Assembly (NCBI GenBank): GCA_963682025.1
Contig: OY821519.1
Span: forward strand, 5,462,668 to 5,526,667
Reading direction: 5' to 3'
Length of the DNA: 64,000 nt
Source of the DNA: Cordilura impudica
Taxonomy: Eukaryota > Arthropoda > Insecta > Diptera > Scathophagidae
Under the pieces are notes generated by a model. The model was not told the origin of the DNA. It worked only from the letters and a program-made list of their open reading frames with translations, and searched no databases. Shown here piece after piece: positions 12,008 to 23,479 of the stretch. Each line of letters starts with the position of its first letter. The first letter of the stretch is position 1. A program made the position numbers and the translations under genes.

Positions 12008-12370
12008 TACTAGCAGATTCAAGCCCTCGAAATTCGAGTGCAAATTCTATGAAATTTTTATCATTAAATAAAGACCCTAAAAGTATGCTAATCAATTATA
12101 GCCAATTCACAAATCAACACAAAAAGCAAACTCATTTTTATTACAAACACATTAACAAATTTAATAAACACATACATAGCATTGTATAATTTTATGTATG
12201 TGTTAAATGAAATTTACTCAAAATAAAGGAAAAAATTAAAAATCTGTAAATCTGCAAAACGGTTAAAAAGAAATACCTTTCAAATGATATACGTTTGGTC
12301 AAAATAAAACGGTAGAACAAAACATCGGTCACAAGAAATCGCCTAGCCTATTAATATTATAGACATATTG
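12008..12370 (-). repeat. Dispersed repeat, Helitron-like ends, plus a second repeat
   Basis: From 12008, CTAGCAGATTCAAGCCCTCG then GAAATTCGAGTGCAAATTCT matches the inverse of the end at 59612 (GAATTTCGACTACTGGG ... CTAG). The later part, 12238-12365 (AATCTGTAAATCTGCAAAAC ... CGCCTAGCC), is repeated in the same orientation at 54290-54415. Confidence 0.65.
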
Positions 12371-12437
12371 AATTACCTTTTACAAAATATACGTCTAAAA
12401 ATAAAAAGATACTTTGAATACATAAATATAATATAAA

Positions 12438-13074
12438 CAAGTAAGAAAATTATAGTCGGTCCAGACCGACTATACGATACCCTATACCATGCGTTTAGAG
12501 ACCCTATCTCTCAGGCCCAACTAACTGGATATAGAAAGTAAGCATAAACCAAATTTGAGTGGGATTTTTATTAATTTTTTTGGCTGCAGATATGAAAAAG
12601 TTCATATCGGATGCTATATCTTTATGAGGACTAGGCCCCAAAATGGACCGATCCTCACCATGTTTGGTAAAGTCTCTTGTATTTTTCAAAAATATATACA
12701 AACAAAATTTGAGAAGAATCAGTGCAATATTTTTATTTTTTGATAGATTTAAGTGAAGATCGGGAAGCAGCTCTATATGGGGCCTATGACTAAGAGTTGT
12801 GCAATTGGGATCATTTTTGGACTACTGATTAATGGATGTAATAATTACATACAAACCCAATTTGACTAAGATTTATATGATAATTTGGTTCTTATGGCAA
12901 TTTATGTTGATTTCATAGGGGTCATTTGTATGGGGGCTAGGTTTGAACATGGACCGATTCTCACCAATTTCAACAGCGTTCATGCCATGGCCGATAAAGG
13001 CTTATATACCAAATTTCATCGAAATATATTCATATTTGCGATCTGTAGTTTGATTAAAATCTGTACATGGACAC
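12438..13074 (+). repeat. DINE-1-like family 1, left part of split copy
   Basis: It begins CAAGTAAGAAAATTATAGTC, carries the AGTCGGTCCAGACCGACT palindrome, and runs to TGTACATGGACAC, where the hAT-like element interrupts it. It continues at 16834. Confidence 0.9.
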
Positions 13075-13865
13075 TAGGCTGGTTCATATATGACAATTTT
13101 TTTTGTTTTGTCGATTTTTTGTCGGCCAACCCGAATATATATTAAGCACAGTAAAAAAATAGCACATTATTTTTTTAAATTTTTTTCATCAATGTTTAGG
13201 GGTCGCTACCGGACCCCAAACTTCAGTGGTTTTGAGATAAATTGCTGCTTTTAAAATTTATTTCATGTGTGCGTGTCTTAAAAATAATAAAACAAAACAA
13301 ATTATGTACACCGTTAATATAATATAATTTCCCCAAGTTGTAAATATTTTAGATCCCGACCATTAATAACTGTTTTTAGCCCTTGTCACGAAATTGTTTG
13401 TAATGTTCTTTTTCTAAAAACCAAATTTGATATAAAAATATATATATAATAATTCATCATTTAAAACCAATATCAAAAGTTTTTTATTTGACTACTACAT
13501 CAAGCATGCAATTTTCCGTTACGGTTTGCCGCACCACGTGGATCGTAACAAATAGTGATTGTGTCTTCAAACATTTTGTTTATACACGGTTATAGTTTAC
13601 CATTAAAATATTGTACGCTGTTCGATAAAATCGTTTTTTAATGGAGTGTTCTGAAATAACCATTGTAATAAGTTTATATAGGTACATTATATATATAATA
13701 TTTTTTAAATCGGTGACACAAATAAGTTGGTTTAACGAATCTTACAATTGATTTTAATCCTAAGCTGGTGAGTTATAGAAAAACATATATTTAAAACAAT
13801 ATATAAAATAGTGTAACAACATATACTTCTACTTTATTAGACCAGCTTGTGGATAATTTTTTATA

Positions 13866-14340
13866 ATGGCTTCAAGTTCAATAGCATCGGTTACGCGCAA
13901 TAGAACCTGTCCGATAAACCGGACAGGTATCACCACAGATATGCAAGAACAAACTTCCTACAAATGAGGTATTAAGTGTATTTTTTTACTACAAAATATA
14001 TGTCAAATTAACCATAAGAGGCTGTTGCTCTTCAACTGCAAACGATGTCTTAGCGATTTGGGAAATGGCCGCAATACCGACACGCGTAATAGATAAAATT
14101 GATATAATGTTTCATTCTTGGCAAAAATTAAAGAAAAATAAGGAAAACAAAGCAAAGCGCTCAGGAGGCTTGAACAAAAAAGAACAAGACTGGTCAACTA
14201 GTTTGGAAGGTCTTTTCGATATTACTCACGCTAATGCCTTAAACATGATTGTAATACAGGAGGATAAAAATTTTTGAAATGCTCAGCGAAAGGTCAGTCG
14301 GCATGGAAAAATAGGTAATGTAGACTCAACACTTTAAAGA
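13866..14340 (+). pseudogene. 5' coding region of the hAT-like transposase, interrupted
   Basis: An ATG at 13866 opens a 36-codon frame (MASSSIASVTRNRTCP...). From 14017 another frame reads CCSSTANDVLAIWEMAAIPT, RVIDKIDIMFHSWQKLKKNK, LFDITHANALNMIVIQEDKN, then TGA at 14275-14277 and, in the same frame, NAQRKVSRHGKIGNVDSTL and TAA at 14334. In my memory of related insect proteins this block precedes the transposase core, so it is probably the N-terminus, joined by splicing or broken by mutation. The exact exon borders are uncertain. Confidence 0.6.
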
Positions 14341-14395
14341 AGGAATGCTTAATACGAAAAATGGTCCCATATAAAAGAGATTCCCAAAAAAAAAA

Positions 14396-16063
14396 ATGCT
14401 GGAGTGTGAGAGCAAGTCTATCGATCGTATTCATAAGAGGGGTCGAATTGAACTATTGTCTTCGTCAAGTACTGATGACCAAACTTTATCTACTTTAAAA
14501 GCTTCTGAACCAGCGGAAAAGAAAAAGATATGCAGAGGCAGAAAGAAAATTTTAAATGAAAATTTAGCTGTGAGTCTTGACGTTGCGAAGCTAAGTAACC
14601 GAAAGGCAGCTCTAGTTTTGACAGAAAAAGTTAAACACATTGGTGGCGATTCTTCAAACTATAATATAAGCACTTCTTCTATTCGTCGACGGCGAACTGA
14701 CTTCCGAGAAATCATGGCCGAGTCATTAAAAAGTAAGTTTAACCCTGACGTTCCATTCACAATTCACTGGGATGGAAAAATGATAGAAGATATCAGCGGA
14801 AATAAAATCGTTGAACGTCTTCCAATCCTGGTATCTGGAATGGGAATTGATAAGCTGCTTGCAGTCCCAAAATTATCTGCTGGAACAGGTGTTGCAGATG
14901 CGTCGGCAGTTTTTGACATCTTACTAGAATGGAACCTAAGCGAAAAAATCAAATGCATGAGCTTTGACACAACTGCAACAAATACTGGAAGAAGAAATGG
15001 TGCATGCTTTTTGTTAGAACAAAAGATGAATAAAGATATACTTTGGCTGGCATGTCGTCATCACATTCAGGAAATAATGCTTGAAGCTGTGTTTCGCCAG
15101 TCACTTGGTACTTCAACCGGGCCTGAAACATTGATCTTTAAAAAATTTAAGTTGGCCTGGAGCAAAATTAATCGGAAAAACTTTCAATCGGGAATTTCTG
15201 ATCTTTTTGTTTTAAAACAAGTGACATATATTACAGATGAGATAATTTCTTTCGTTCAAATTCAGTTAAAACAGTTTCAGCCTCGAGACGACTATAAAGA
15301 GCAATTGAAGCTAACTCTAATATTTCTAGGAGGTGTTCCCGAAAATGGAATTTCTTTCAGAGCACCGGGAGGTCTTCACCGAGCAAGATGGATGGCTAAA
15401 GCCATTAATTGTTTGAAGATTTATTTATTTAGAAATGAATTCAGGCTTAATGAAAGTGAAGCAGAATCAATAAGAGATGTTTGTATATTTGTTATTACAA
15501 TGTACGTCAAGTATTGGCTTGTAGCCCCTTCAGCGACTTATGCTCCAAGAAGTGATCTACAGCTATCAAAGGACCTACAAAATTGTGATGAAGTAAATGC
15601 GTTAATTGGAACTGTAGCCATTAAAAAATTCTTTGGTCATCTTTGGTATTTATCAGAAGAGCTCGTCGCACTCGCTTTTTTTGACGACCAAGATTCTGTT
15701 GATACAAAAAAGAAAATGGTGGACGCTTTAGATGTTGAAGGACCTGAGAACCCGTCGAAAAGAATAACATTAGACGCCAGTCTAATAAATAAGAAACAAC
15801 TAGAAGACTTTGTTTCCAAAAATACTTTAAGATTTTTTAGCAAAACCGGCATTTCAACCAATTTCATAACGAAAAACGTTGAAGCGTGGGAAGAAGATGA
15901 GGATTACATAAATGGTAGACGCGTACCACGTTCTATGAGAGTTGTTAACGATATAGCAGAACGAGGAGTGGCACTGATGGAAGAATATAATAAACTACAT
16001 ACCAACAATGAAGAGCAAAAGCAGTATTTATTGTTATTGGTGAAAGAATATAGACAAAATTAG
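14396..16063 (+). CDS. hAT-like transposase core, 555 codons
   Basis: A single long open frame. The order of motifs fits an RNase H-fold transposase of the hAT type: first Asp in FTIHWDGKMIED (D126), second Asp in MSFDTTATNTG (D191), a C-x2-H motif in LACRHHIQE (C220, H223), an RW motif in GGLHRARWMAKAI (about 331), and a candidate Glu in VVNDIAERGVALMEEYN (E522). A basic stretch (EKKKICRGRKK, about 41-51) may be a nuclear localisation signal. There is no BED finger in this frame. The start at 14396 follows an A-run and is merely the first ATG; upstream coding (13866-14340) probably belongs to the same gene. The family is abundant in arthropod genomes but largely unannotated as I recall. A decayed cousin is at 46920. 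Function as a complete transposase is doubtful because the N-terminal part has stops. Confidence 0.82.
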   Translation: MLECESKSIDRIHKRGRIELLSSSSTDDQTLSTLKASEPAEKKKICRGRKKILNENLAVSLDVAKLSNRKAALVLTEKVKHIGGDSSNYNISTSSIRRRRTDFREIMAESLKSKFNPDVPFTIHWDGKMIEDISGNKIVERLPILVSGMGIDKLLAVPKLSAGTGVADASAVFDILLEWNLSEKIKCMSFDTTATNTGRRNGACFLLEQKMNKDILWLACRHHIQEIMLEAVFRQSLGTSTGPETLIFKKFKLAWSKINRKNFQSGISDLFVLKQVTYITDEIISFVQIQLKQFQPRDDYKEQLKLTLIFLGGVPENGISFRAPGGLHRARWMAKAINCLKIYLFRNEFRLNESEAESIRDVCIFVITMYVKYWLVAPSATYAPRSDLQLSKDLQNCDEVNALIGTVAIKKFFGHLWYLSEELVALAFFDDQDSVDTKKKMVDALDVEGPENPSKRITLDASLINKKQLEDFVSKNTLRFFSKTGISTNFITKNVEAWEEDEDYINGRRVPRSMRVVNDIAERGVALMEEYNKLHTNNEEQKQYLLLLVKEYRQN

Positions 16064-16833
16064 CCAGACTCAAGTAAATCAACTTTGCTCAAAAAATTAT
16101 TTTAAATAGCTTAATATGCTTAATATTTAAAGGCAGTATATAAATATTTTATGTCTATCAGAATAAGTTTCATAAATTGACTGCATTTTTTTTTTTTTTT
16201 TAATTAAAAACTTTTTTAATTAATATTTATTTTTACTTTCCTTATACATTTGTAATGAATAAATACAACTTAAGATTTTGAATATAGGTTTTCTAAACTT
16301 TTATTCCAAGGGTTTTAGTACCATTGTATAAATAGAGACCGAAAAACATATATACAAAATTTAAAGGAGGGTTGGGGAGGGGATTGGGAAGGGGATGCGT
16401 TTGCGGCATTTTTTTGTTTTTAAATAATTTTCTTAATTTAAAAGACAAATGTAAACAGATATCTTAGTAATCAATATTTTAAAATGTTCATCAAGTTTCC
16501 TGTAAGAACAGTCGGACGGAAGGACAAGAGTTGCTAAATCGTTTCAGAAAACGATTCAGAAAAAAATTTTATACATTCTGTTTTACAAATATCATTCAAT
16601 AAAAGTGATCATAAAAATATATAAATATATATATATTTTTTTTATACATACATATGAAAAAAGGAATAGAGGCGACGATTTTTATCAAAAATTCCAATGT
16701 TATGGATCCGGTAGCGACCCAAATCTTTCTTAAAAATTTTGAAAAATATTATGTGTTATTTTTTCACGGTGGTTAATATAAATTCTGGTTGGCCCATTAC
16801 AAAATCCAATTTATTATTTTATGAACCGCCCTA

Positions 16834-17007
16834 ATGGACACACAGGCGGACGGACAGACGGACGGACGGACATCGTTAAATCGAATCAGATAGTGATTCT
16901 GATTCGATCGGTCTAATTAAAGATGGGTCTAGGTTCAATGTTTTTGGTAGTTACAAACAGCAGCACAAAGTCATTATACCCAAACCACATAGTGGTATAG
17001 GGTATAA
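16834..17007 (+). repeat. DINE-1-like family 1, right part of split copy
   Basis: It resumes at the duplicated ATGGACAC with ACAGGCGGACGGACAGACGG, then GATTCTGATTCGATCGGT and the tail ending AGTGGTATAGGGTATAA. Together with 12438-13074 it forms one full copy. Confidence 0.9.
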
Positions 17008-18000
17008 CAAGTAAGTAACTTCTTAACATACGGTTAAAAGTTTTGAAAAAAATAAAAATCATCTTCTCATGCCGAAAATTTTAAACACTTAAATGAACTA
17101 TTTATCAAATTTTTTTTATGCAATTTTTGCAAAAAAAAAAAAAAAAATGTAGCAGAAATACTTAGCAAAACCACTAATGAAAATTAGGGATGCAAGTAGC
17201 ATCAAAACAAACCGCGTGTTCGATTATTTTCGAACTCAAATATAATAAATGCTATCCAAAAGTGTTGATATAAATATTATTGTTACTTCTAACCTTTATA
17301 AATTTAAAATAACCTTTTGTAAAAATATACATTCTGTTTAAAGCCATTTTCTAAAAAAAAAATTTTTTTAAAGCAATCGATAAAATCCGATACACAAGTC
17401 ATTCGTCAAACAATTGAATGTGTTACTAACAATGATATCAGAGTTAGAACATACGTGTATGAGTATACAGTTTAAAAATGAGGGTTGCAAGTCGTCCTGA
17501 ATTTTTTTTTCTTCAAGTCTACGAAAGTATTTATTTTTTTTTATAAACTTGTCTTAATGTAACAAACATCTTTGTTGGTTCTATAGGAAAAACATTAAAG
17601 TGTGACAAATATTAGAGAAGTACATTTAAACGAATTTAATAGGAAATTTTAAAATGCATAAAGTTTCTAATGTGAGAGTTTTTCTACAAAACAAATATTT
17701 TAGTTCATCAAATTATTGTAAATTAAGTATGGACATTTTGTATTGTGGAAATTTTTTTAAGTAAAAATTTAGAGTTCTTAAGAGAAAAGTGGCTTACATC
17801 TAAAGTGTTGCAAACAGAAAACTAAAATCTGATTAATTTTTGTTTTTATTAAAATCTATAAATATATGTATATATAAATATATTTCATTTCTTATAAATA
17901 ATTATTTATATGTAATTATTCGAACGCAAATTCTAAGAAATTTTATTTTTTCATTCACTTTTTTCTTTCAATGTTTTTTAAATCTATATATATATATATG
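17008..18000. other. AT-rich spacer, no gene seen
   Basis: Long A and T runs and no coding frame. CAAGTAAG directly after the DINE-like tail (17008) matches the 5' end of the same family but is not followed by a copy. Confidence 0.4.
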
Positions 18001-18445
18001 TATATAAAATTTATGAATATTTAAGTAAAATCCAATATATTTCATTATAAGTATTTACTGAAAACACAGAAGATGGGTTAATAAATAATTTTATAAGAGC
18101 CTAAATGTATGCCGATCAATTTTAGCAGTTCACAATTCAACACAGGGCATGTGATATACAATTATAATAAAATTCGATTAAATATTAAAATGAACAGGTT
18201 ATTAATTGTGAATTATCCATAATTGTTTTGCACACATTTAGGCTCTTATAAAATTATTAATTGTAAATATTTTATTTTATTTAATATATTTTTAACACAT
18301 AATATACATAAATTTAATCATTCCCCACTTTTCCTCCATATGGTCTATAACTATGCCAAATTTCAGACTCCTCCGGTCGCGCATTTTGCTTAAAGTCCAG
18401 TTGCAAAATACAGCTTCACGTATTAATATAAACTAGTATAGCCCA
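18001..18445 (-). repeat. Dispersed repeat with internal 25-bp perfect inverted repeat
   Basis: Related to 24728-25054 and, inverted, to 59280-59615 (shared blocks: CCTAAATGTATGCCGATCAA, CAATTTTAGCAGTTCACAAT, CTTCACGTATTAATATA). A perfect 25-bp inverted repeat lies at 18084-18108 and 18234-18258. At 18432, CTAGTATAGCCCAGCACTTG is the inverted 3' terminus of another copy placed directly against the 5' end of the first. Confidence 0.65.
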
Positions 18446-19081
18446 GCACTTGAAATTCGACTGCAAATTCCACTGTGTGACAAGCAAAAGTTTCGAATGG
18501 GACCAACGGGAAATTAAAGTGGACAATACATATATCAAAACCCTCAAGGGGTTTTAAAAAGTTTTTATAGCCTGCTGAAGTTGGCTTTTATTGACTATAT
18601 TATTCCTTAGATTTTAAATTGATATGTTAAAAGACCATTTTGCCTGCAAAAAAGTTGTGTTTTCGTATTTTCCTATTAAATTTTATGTTAAAACGAGAAA
18701 ATATTTTTTTCTTTGTTAAAGTGGGAGTATGCATGTGGTCAAAATTTAGAATTTTATTTTTAATTTTTTTTTTTCAGATTTTTTTTTTTTAATTTTGTGT
18801 GACGTATGCCAATTTTACATTTTAAAATGTTGTAGTAATATTTATTTCTTGTTGTATTTAGTAACAAAGGAAACAAAACAATCCAAATTAAATAAAGGTT
18901 ATTGAAAATACTTAGAAATAGTATAAAACTATAACAAAACCGATTCCAATTTAATTTTTAAAATTTTTAATTTCTTTATTAAATTTTTTTTTTACAGAAA
19001 AAAAAAGTCAATATTGTACGGTGGAATTTGAAAAAACCTTCTTTCTATAAAAAAACTAGAGTTCCATAACAAATATTAAAA
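18446..19081. other. AT-rich spacer, no gene seen
   Basis: No coding frame. Several T-runs and A-runs precede the DINE-like copy. Confidence 0.4.
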
Positions 19082-19428
19082 CAAGTAAGAAAGTTATAGT
19101 CGGTCTAGACCGACTATACGATACCCTATACCATGCGTTTAGAAACCCTATCTCTTAGGCCCAACTAACTGGACATAGAAAATAAGCAAAAACCAAATTT
19201 GAGTGGGATTTTTATTAATTTTTTGGCTGCAGATATGAAAAAGTTAATATCGGATGCTATATCTATATAGGGACTAGGTGCAAAAATGGACCGAGCCTGA
19301 TCATGTTTGGTAAAGTCTCTTGTATTTTGCAAAAATATATACAAACAAAATTTGAGAAGAATCAGTGCAATATTTTTGTTTTTTAATGTAATGAACGCAT
19401 ACAAACCCAATTTGAGTAAGATCTATAT
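19082..19428 (+). repeat. DINE-1-like family 1, left part of split copy
   Basis: It begins CAAGTAAGAAAGTTATAGTC with the palindrome AGTCGGTCTAGACCGACT. An internal segment present in other copies is missing between about 19385 and 19395. It stops at GATCTATAT, where element C is inserted, and continues at 23024. Confidence 0.88.
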
Positions 19429-19935
19429 GGGTTAAACCATCTGAACTCAACTTAAAATATGGCTGTTTTTTACATCACTGTTTCCAAATTGGCTGAATTT
19501 TGGCAGGATTAAAGTGTATCCGAGAAGTAAGAAAAATCCTAAATTTAAACTCACTGACGCATCTGGATCCGGAAATATGAGGTCTTGAATATCGGGAAAA
19601 ACTATAAAAATGTACAAAGTTGTACTTACTTAATTATTATTTTCTTGATTAATATTATAGTGACGCAACTTATCAAGGTCGCATTTGAAAGGTTAATTAA
19701 TTACCTTTAATTTGATATACAACATGATTTTTTTTTTTGGAAAGGTCAAAGGTCACATCTCTTTACCTATAATTCGGGAGGCTATAGCTGTAAAAACGAC
19801 AATTTTAAAAATCTGAAAAAAATATATGTTTAAGATTGGTTCCTTCCCTAAAGTTCCAAAAAATTTCAGACTGGGGGTATGCTTGGATCCAGAAATATTT
19901 ATCATAGAGTAAAGGTAGATATGTAACAAGTGAAT

Positions 19936-20155
19936 TATTATTATTATGAATGCTGTTGTTGTTGGCGTTGTTGGCGTTGTTGACATTATTATGATGAATG
20001 CTGTTGTTGTTGTTGTTGGCGTTGTTGTCATTATTATGATGAATGCTGTTGTTGTTGTTGTTGTTGACATTATTATGATGAATGCTGTTGTTGTTGTTGT
20101 TGTTGTTGTTGTTGACATTATTATGATGAATGCTGTTGTTGTTGTTTAGTTTTAT
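19936..20155 (+). repeat. (GTTGTT)n / ~48-bp minisatellite in element C
   Basis: Five or so units of GACATTATTATGATGAATGC followed by variable GTT runs with occasional GGCGTT. It lies between the end of the element C gene and its left arm. Read on the minus strand it would encode Asn-rich peptides, which is a by-product of the repeat. Confidence 0.85.
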
Positions 20156-22177
20156 TATAAATGTTTTCAATTACAAATTTGCTATCAGCGGAATAAATTT
20201 TAGCTTGTAATTGTGTTTTTGAAATTGGTATGTAGCTGTGCTGCTTTTGAGTTCCTGGAATTGTACGTAATCCTATAAATCTATCAGTTAGCAATTTCTC
20301 TTCTTCTTCATAATCTTTTTCCGTTAAATATGCAAAGTTGCAGTTCTGAAGAGTTTGCTGACACCAATTATACAAGTGGAGAGGAGTAGTTATCTGATCT
20401 TCGAATGGACGTTGCAAGCTGGCTATTCGTGCTTCACGCTTTACCGTTCCCCCAAGACCATCACTAGGTCTTTGCCGAGACTGGTAGCAAAAAAATACCA
20501 CTCAGCGGAACAATTAAAATCTTCGCTATGATGGCATAAATTGGCAAAGTTTTTTTTTATTTTTAAATTGAGCGGAAGAACCGTCCGAAAAATAAAAAAA
20601 ATTTTCTTTGGTATTTTCAAAAACTTGTTTTTTAAAAACTCATTTAGGTGGCGACGAAATAAATGAACTGCCATGGTATTAGACAGTCTGATATTATTAT
20701 AAAATTTGTAGTTTCTAATTTTCCATTTGATTTGTAATAAATTGCTATTGGGTATAGTGTGGCCTGGCTATTATTCTATAAAAAGCCTTGCACAGAATCC
20801 TGAACCACAAAAGTTGCATTTTCGGAGAAGTCGCAAATTACTAAATACTCATTTTCTTCCAACGCAGACTTTTTGTGAGCCATAAATGTACCCTGCTCTT
20901 TAGATACGAATGAATGGGGTAGAAGAGTTTGCAGGTTTTCGCATAAAGAATCCAGAAAAGAATCAGTTTCTTTAATAATAGTTTCCAAAGAGTCTCTATC
21001 TACACTTATCCACTGTTTATATATGATTTCATCAATTTCATTTTCTAATAATAATTTTAAAATTTTGTATATCTGGACACATGCTACATCTGCCAAGGTA
21101 GCAATTTGGTGATGGGGGATTGCATATAAGTCTTTTTAAACAATCTTTATAAGTTTCCAGCACAAAATCCTGCACATTTTCTGTCAATTTTTTCACGTTT
21201 ATTGCGTGGAGCATTAGTTTTGTATTTTGATGTATTTTACAAACACATACATTATGGCTTCCTGACGCATCTGCTAGAACCACATTTTTTGGCCGAAGTT
21301 CACAAAATTTAGAAATTCCAATAGTTATCCCTTCATGTTTTTCTTTAAATAAAGCATAAACTTCTCGAAGATTTCCGAGTAAAAGTCTTTTATTTTTTTT
21401 TACTTTTACACCATTTTCTGTTATTGACACGTAGTCTTTACATCCTGGTAGACATCTGCTGACATCATCAGTTTCATAAAAGATTTTCACCACATCAACA
21501 ATTTCTAATGGCAATCGTTTTCCAAGTTTTGGATTCGGTGTACTCAATACGCCTTCTGTCTCAACCAAGTTTTTTACCTTTCGTGCCATGAAATTTGTTA
21601 TTTGAAATTCCTCCTCCATTCTTTTCAATGTCCAGCTTTTAGGTAAAATAGTTAAAAGTTGAATTTTATCACTGTTTTTAGTTATTGATATAAACTTTTC
21701 TTTTAGTTGTTCGATTATTTCCGATTCTGGGCATACGTGAGAGGTTGAAGGTGTTGAATTTGGGAAAATGTTGGTTTTAATTGATGTTGTTATTTTTTCT
21801 AACTTTCTAGTTGTATACCCTTTTAATGGAATTTTTCTCGAACATATTGGAGATTCTTGTAAATATGTTAAACTTTCGTTTAACTTAGAAATTCGAACAT
21901 CTCCCGAAACTGATGCTTCACTTGCCGAGTCTGAAGTCTCGTTTTCTGGCTCGTTCATAGATTGAATATTATTGTTTACACTTCCTTTTAATTTATAAAG
22001 TTCTCTTCTGCATATATCACATATTTTATTTGATATTGAAATGTTATTACTAATTCCAGTCATCCATTGCTGAACTTTTCGAAGTGCTCTTGCATTCCGG
22101 ACATGAGCAACTTTTTTAAATGGATTACAACAATATATTGTATTAAATGACATATTGTTTACAGAGGCAAAAAACAA
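20121..22177 (-). pseudogene. Element C transposase-type gene, frameshifted
   Basis: The first frame (22177-21038; MSFNTIYCCNPF is the likelier start at 22153) has a CDIC pair, then RLPLEIVDVVKIFYETDDVS, NKRLLLGNLREVYALFKEKH, ISKFCELRPKNVVLADASGS, HNVCVCKIHQNTKLML, and NCYLGRCSMCPD. A shift in an A/T run near 21060 leads to LLLENEIDEIIYKQWISVDR and CDFSENATFVVQDSVQ. A TAG before 20773, a shift leading to FSDGSSAQFKNKK, a shift to NFANLCHHSEDFNCSAEWYF, and another to SDGLGGTVKREARIASLQRP follow. The candidate catalytic acidic residues are the Asp of CDFSEN and of FSDGSS. The same blocks occur in element E, so the pair defines one family. No superfamily name is claimed. Confidence 0.8.
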
Positions 22178-23023
22178 TCACTTTGAACACTTTTGGTTTT
22201 ATTTAAAAATATTGATTTTATAGCAACACATGTGGTTTTTTAAAGCAACGTGCTTAGAATGGTTTTTTTTTCGTGGTGCTTCATTTGACTTCTCGTTTTT
22301 CAATAATTTCTCTATATCCAAGTTATTTGACACTACGAACCACACCCGACAACATTTATACTGTTGTCTCGCTCTAACATAATTACCTGTCAAACCAACC
22401 ATAACACAGGTCTGTACTAAGTACAGTACAGAGCTAAAGAACCAGAAACAAATTGCGGCGTGCGTGCATAGCCCGCCGACGCTCACGAGCACAACCAACC
22501 ACATTCATAAACAGTAACAGTAACAGCACCGACATTTTAAATATCTACCTTTACTCTATGATAAATATTTCTGGATCCAAGCATACCCCCAGTCTGAAAT
22601 TTTTTGGAACTTTAGGGAAGGAACCAATCTTAAACATATATTTTTTTCAGATTTTTAAAATTGTCGTTTTTACAGCTATAGCCTCCCCAATTATAGGTCA
22701 AGAGATGTGACCTTGGACCTTTCCAAAAAAAAAATCATGTTGTATATCAAATTAAAGGTAATTAATTAACCTTTCAAATGCAATCTTGATGAGTTGCGTA
22801 ACTATAACACTTTTCAAGAAAATTATAATTAAGTAAGTACAACTTTGTAAATTTTGACCTTTTTTTACGATTTTCAAGACCACATATTTCCGGATACAGA
22901 AGTGCCAGTGCCCTCAAACTTTGCACTTATTTTAGTTCTGTAATAATCTGTCTTCCTACGAAAAATCATACAATTTGGAGAAGGTAGTGTACACCCATTG
23001 GTTGATTTGACATGGAATTACCC

Positions 23024-23396
23024 ATATGACAATTTGGATCTTATGGCAATTTATGTCGATTTCATATGGGTAATTTGTATGGGGGCTCGGTCTGAATATG
23101 GACCGATTCTCACCAATTTCAACATCGTTCATCCCATGGCTGATACAAGCTTATATACCAAATTTCATCAAAATATATTCATATTTGCGACCTGCAGTTT
23201 GATTACAAGCTTTACATGGACACACAGACGGACGGACGGACGGACGGACGGACGGACGGACATTGTTAAATCAACTCAGAAAGTGATTCCGATTCGATCG
23301 GTATAATTAAAGATGGGTCTAGGTCAAATATTTTTGGTTGTTACAAACAGCAGCACAAAGTCATTATACCCAAACCACATAGTGGTATAGGGTATA
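23024..23396 (+). repeat. DINE-1-like family 1, right part of split copy
   Basis: It resumes ATATGACAATTTGGATCTTA, includes the longest GGAC microsatellite in the window (about 23228-23260, some eight units), and ends AGTGGTATAGGGTATA. Confidence 0.9.
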
Positions 23397-23479
23397 AAAA
23401 GTGTATTTGAGATGATACCTGTCAAATTTCATAGCAAAACAAATTTTCATATTTTTCTAGAACAAGCTCAAATTTGTTG

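Larger units (their letters stand above)
13075..16833 (+). mobile_element. hAT-like DNA transposon, 3759 bp, 8-bp TSD
   Basis: ATGGACAC flanks both sides (13067-13074 and 16834-16841). The ends are TAGGCTGGTTCATA at the left and, inverted, TAGGGCGGTTCATA at the right. Similarity continues about 140 bp inward to GGGTCGCTACCGGACCC (13200-13216) and its inverse near 16704-16720. An 8-bp duplication and TAGGG-type ends fit the hAT superfamily. The target was a DINE-like repeat, so the uninterrupted site is known from the other copies. The transposase is on the plus strand. Its close ends and long open frame suggest it is younger than elements A, C and E. Confidence 0.92.
19429..23023 (-). mobile_element. 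Element C: DNA transposon, ~500-bp arms, ATAT TSD
   Basis: Inserted in a DINE-like copy whose intact sequence is GATCTATATGACAATTTGG. ATAT is duplicated at 19425-19428 and 23024-23027. The outer ends are GGGTTAAACCATCTGAACTC and, inverted, GGGTAATTCCATGTCAAATC. Similarity continues about 500 bp inward, with landmarks TTTCCGGATMCAGA-type near 19570 and 22890, AAGGTTAATTAATTACCTTT near 19690 against 22760, and GGGGGTATGCTTGGATCC near 19875 against 22575. The minus-strand gene is of the same type as in element E. Confidence 0.88.

Noticed and set aside
19753..20170. Asn-rich or Thr-rich 121-codon frames
   Set aside because: Products of the (GTT)n minisatellite read in different frames.
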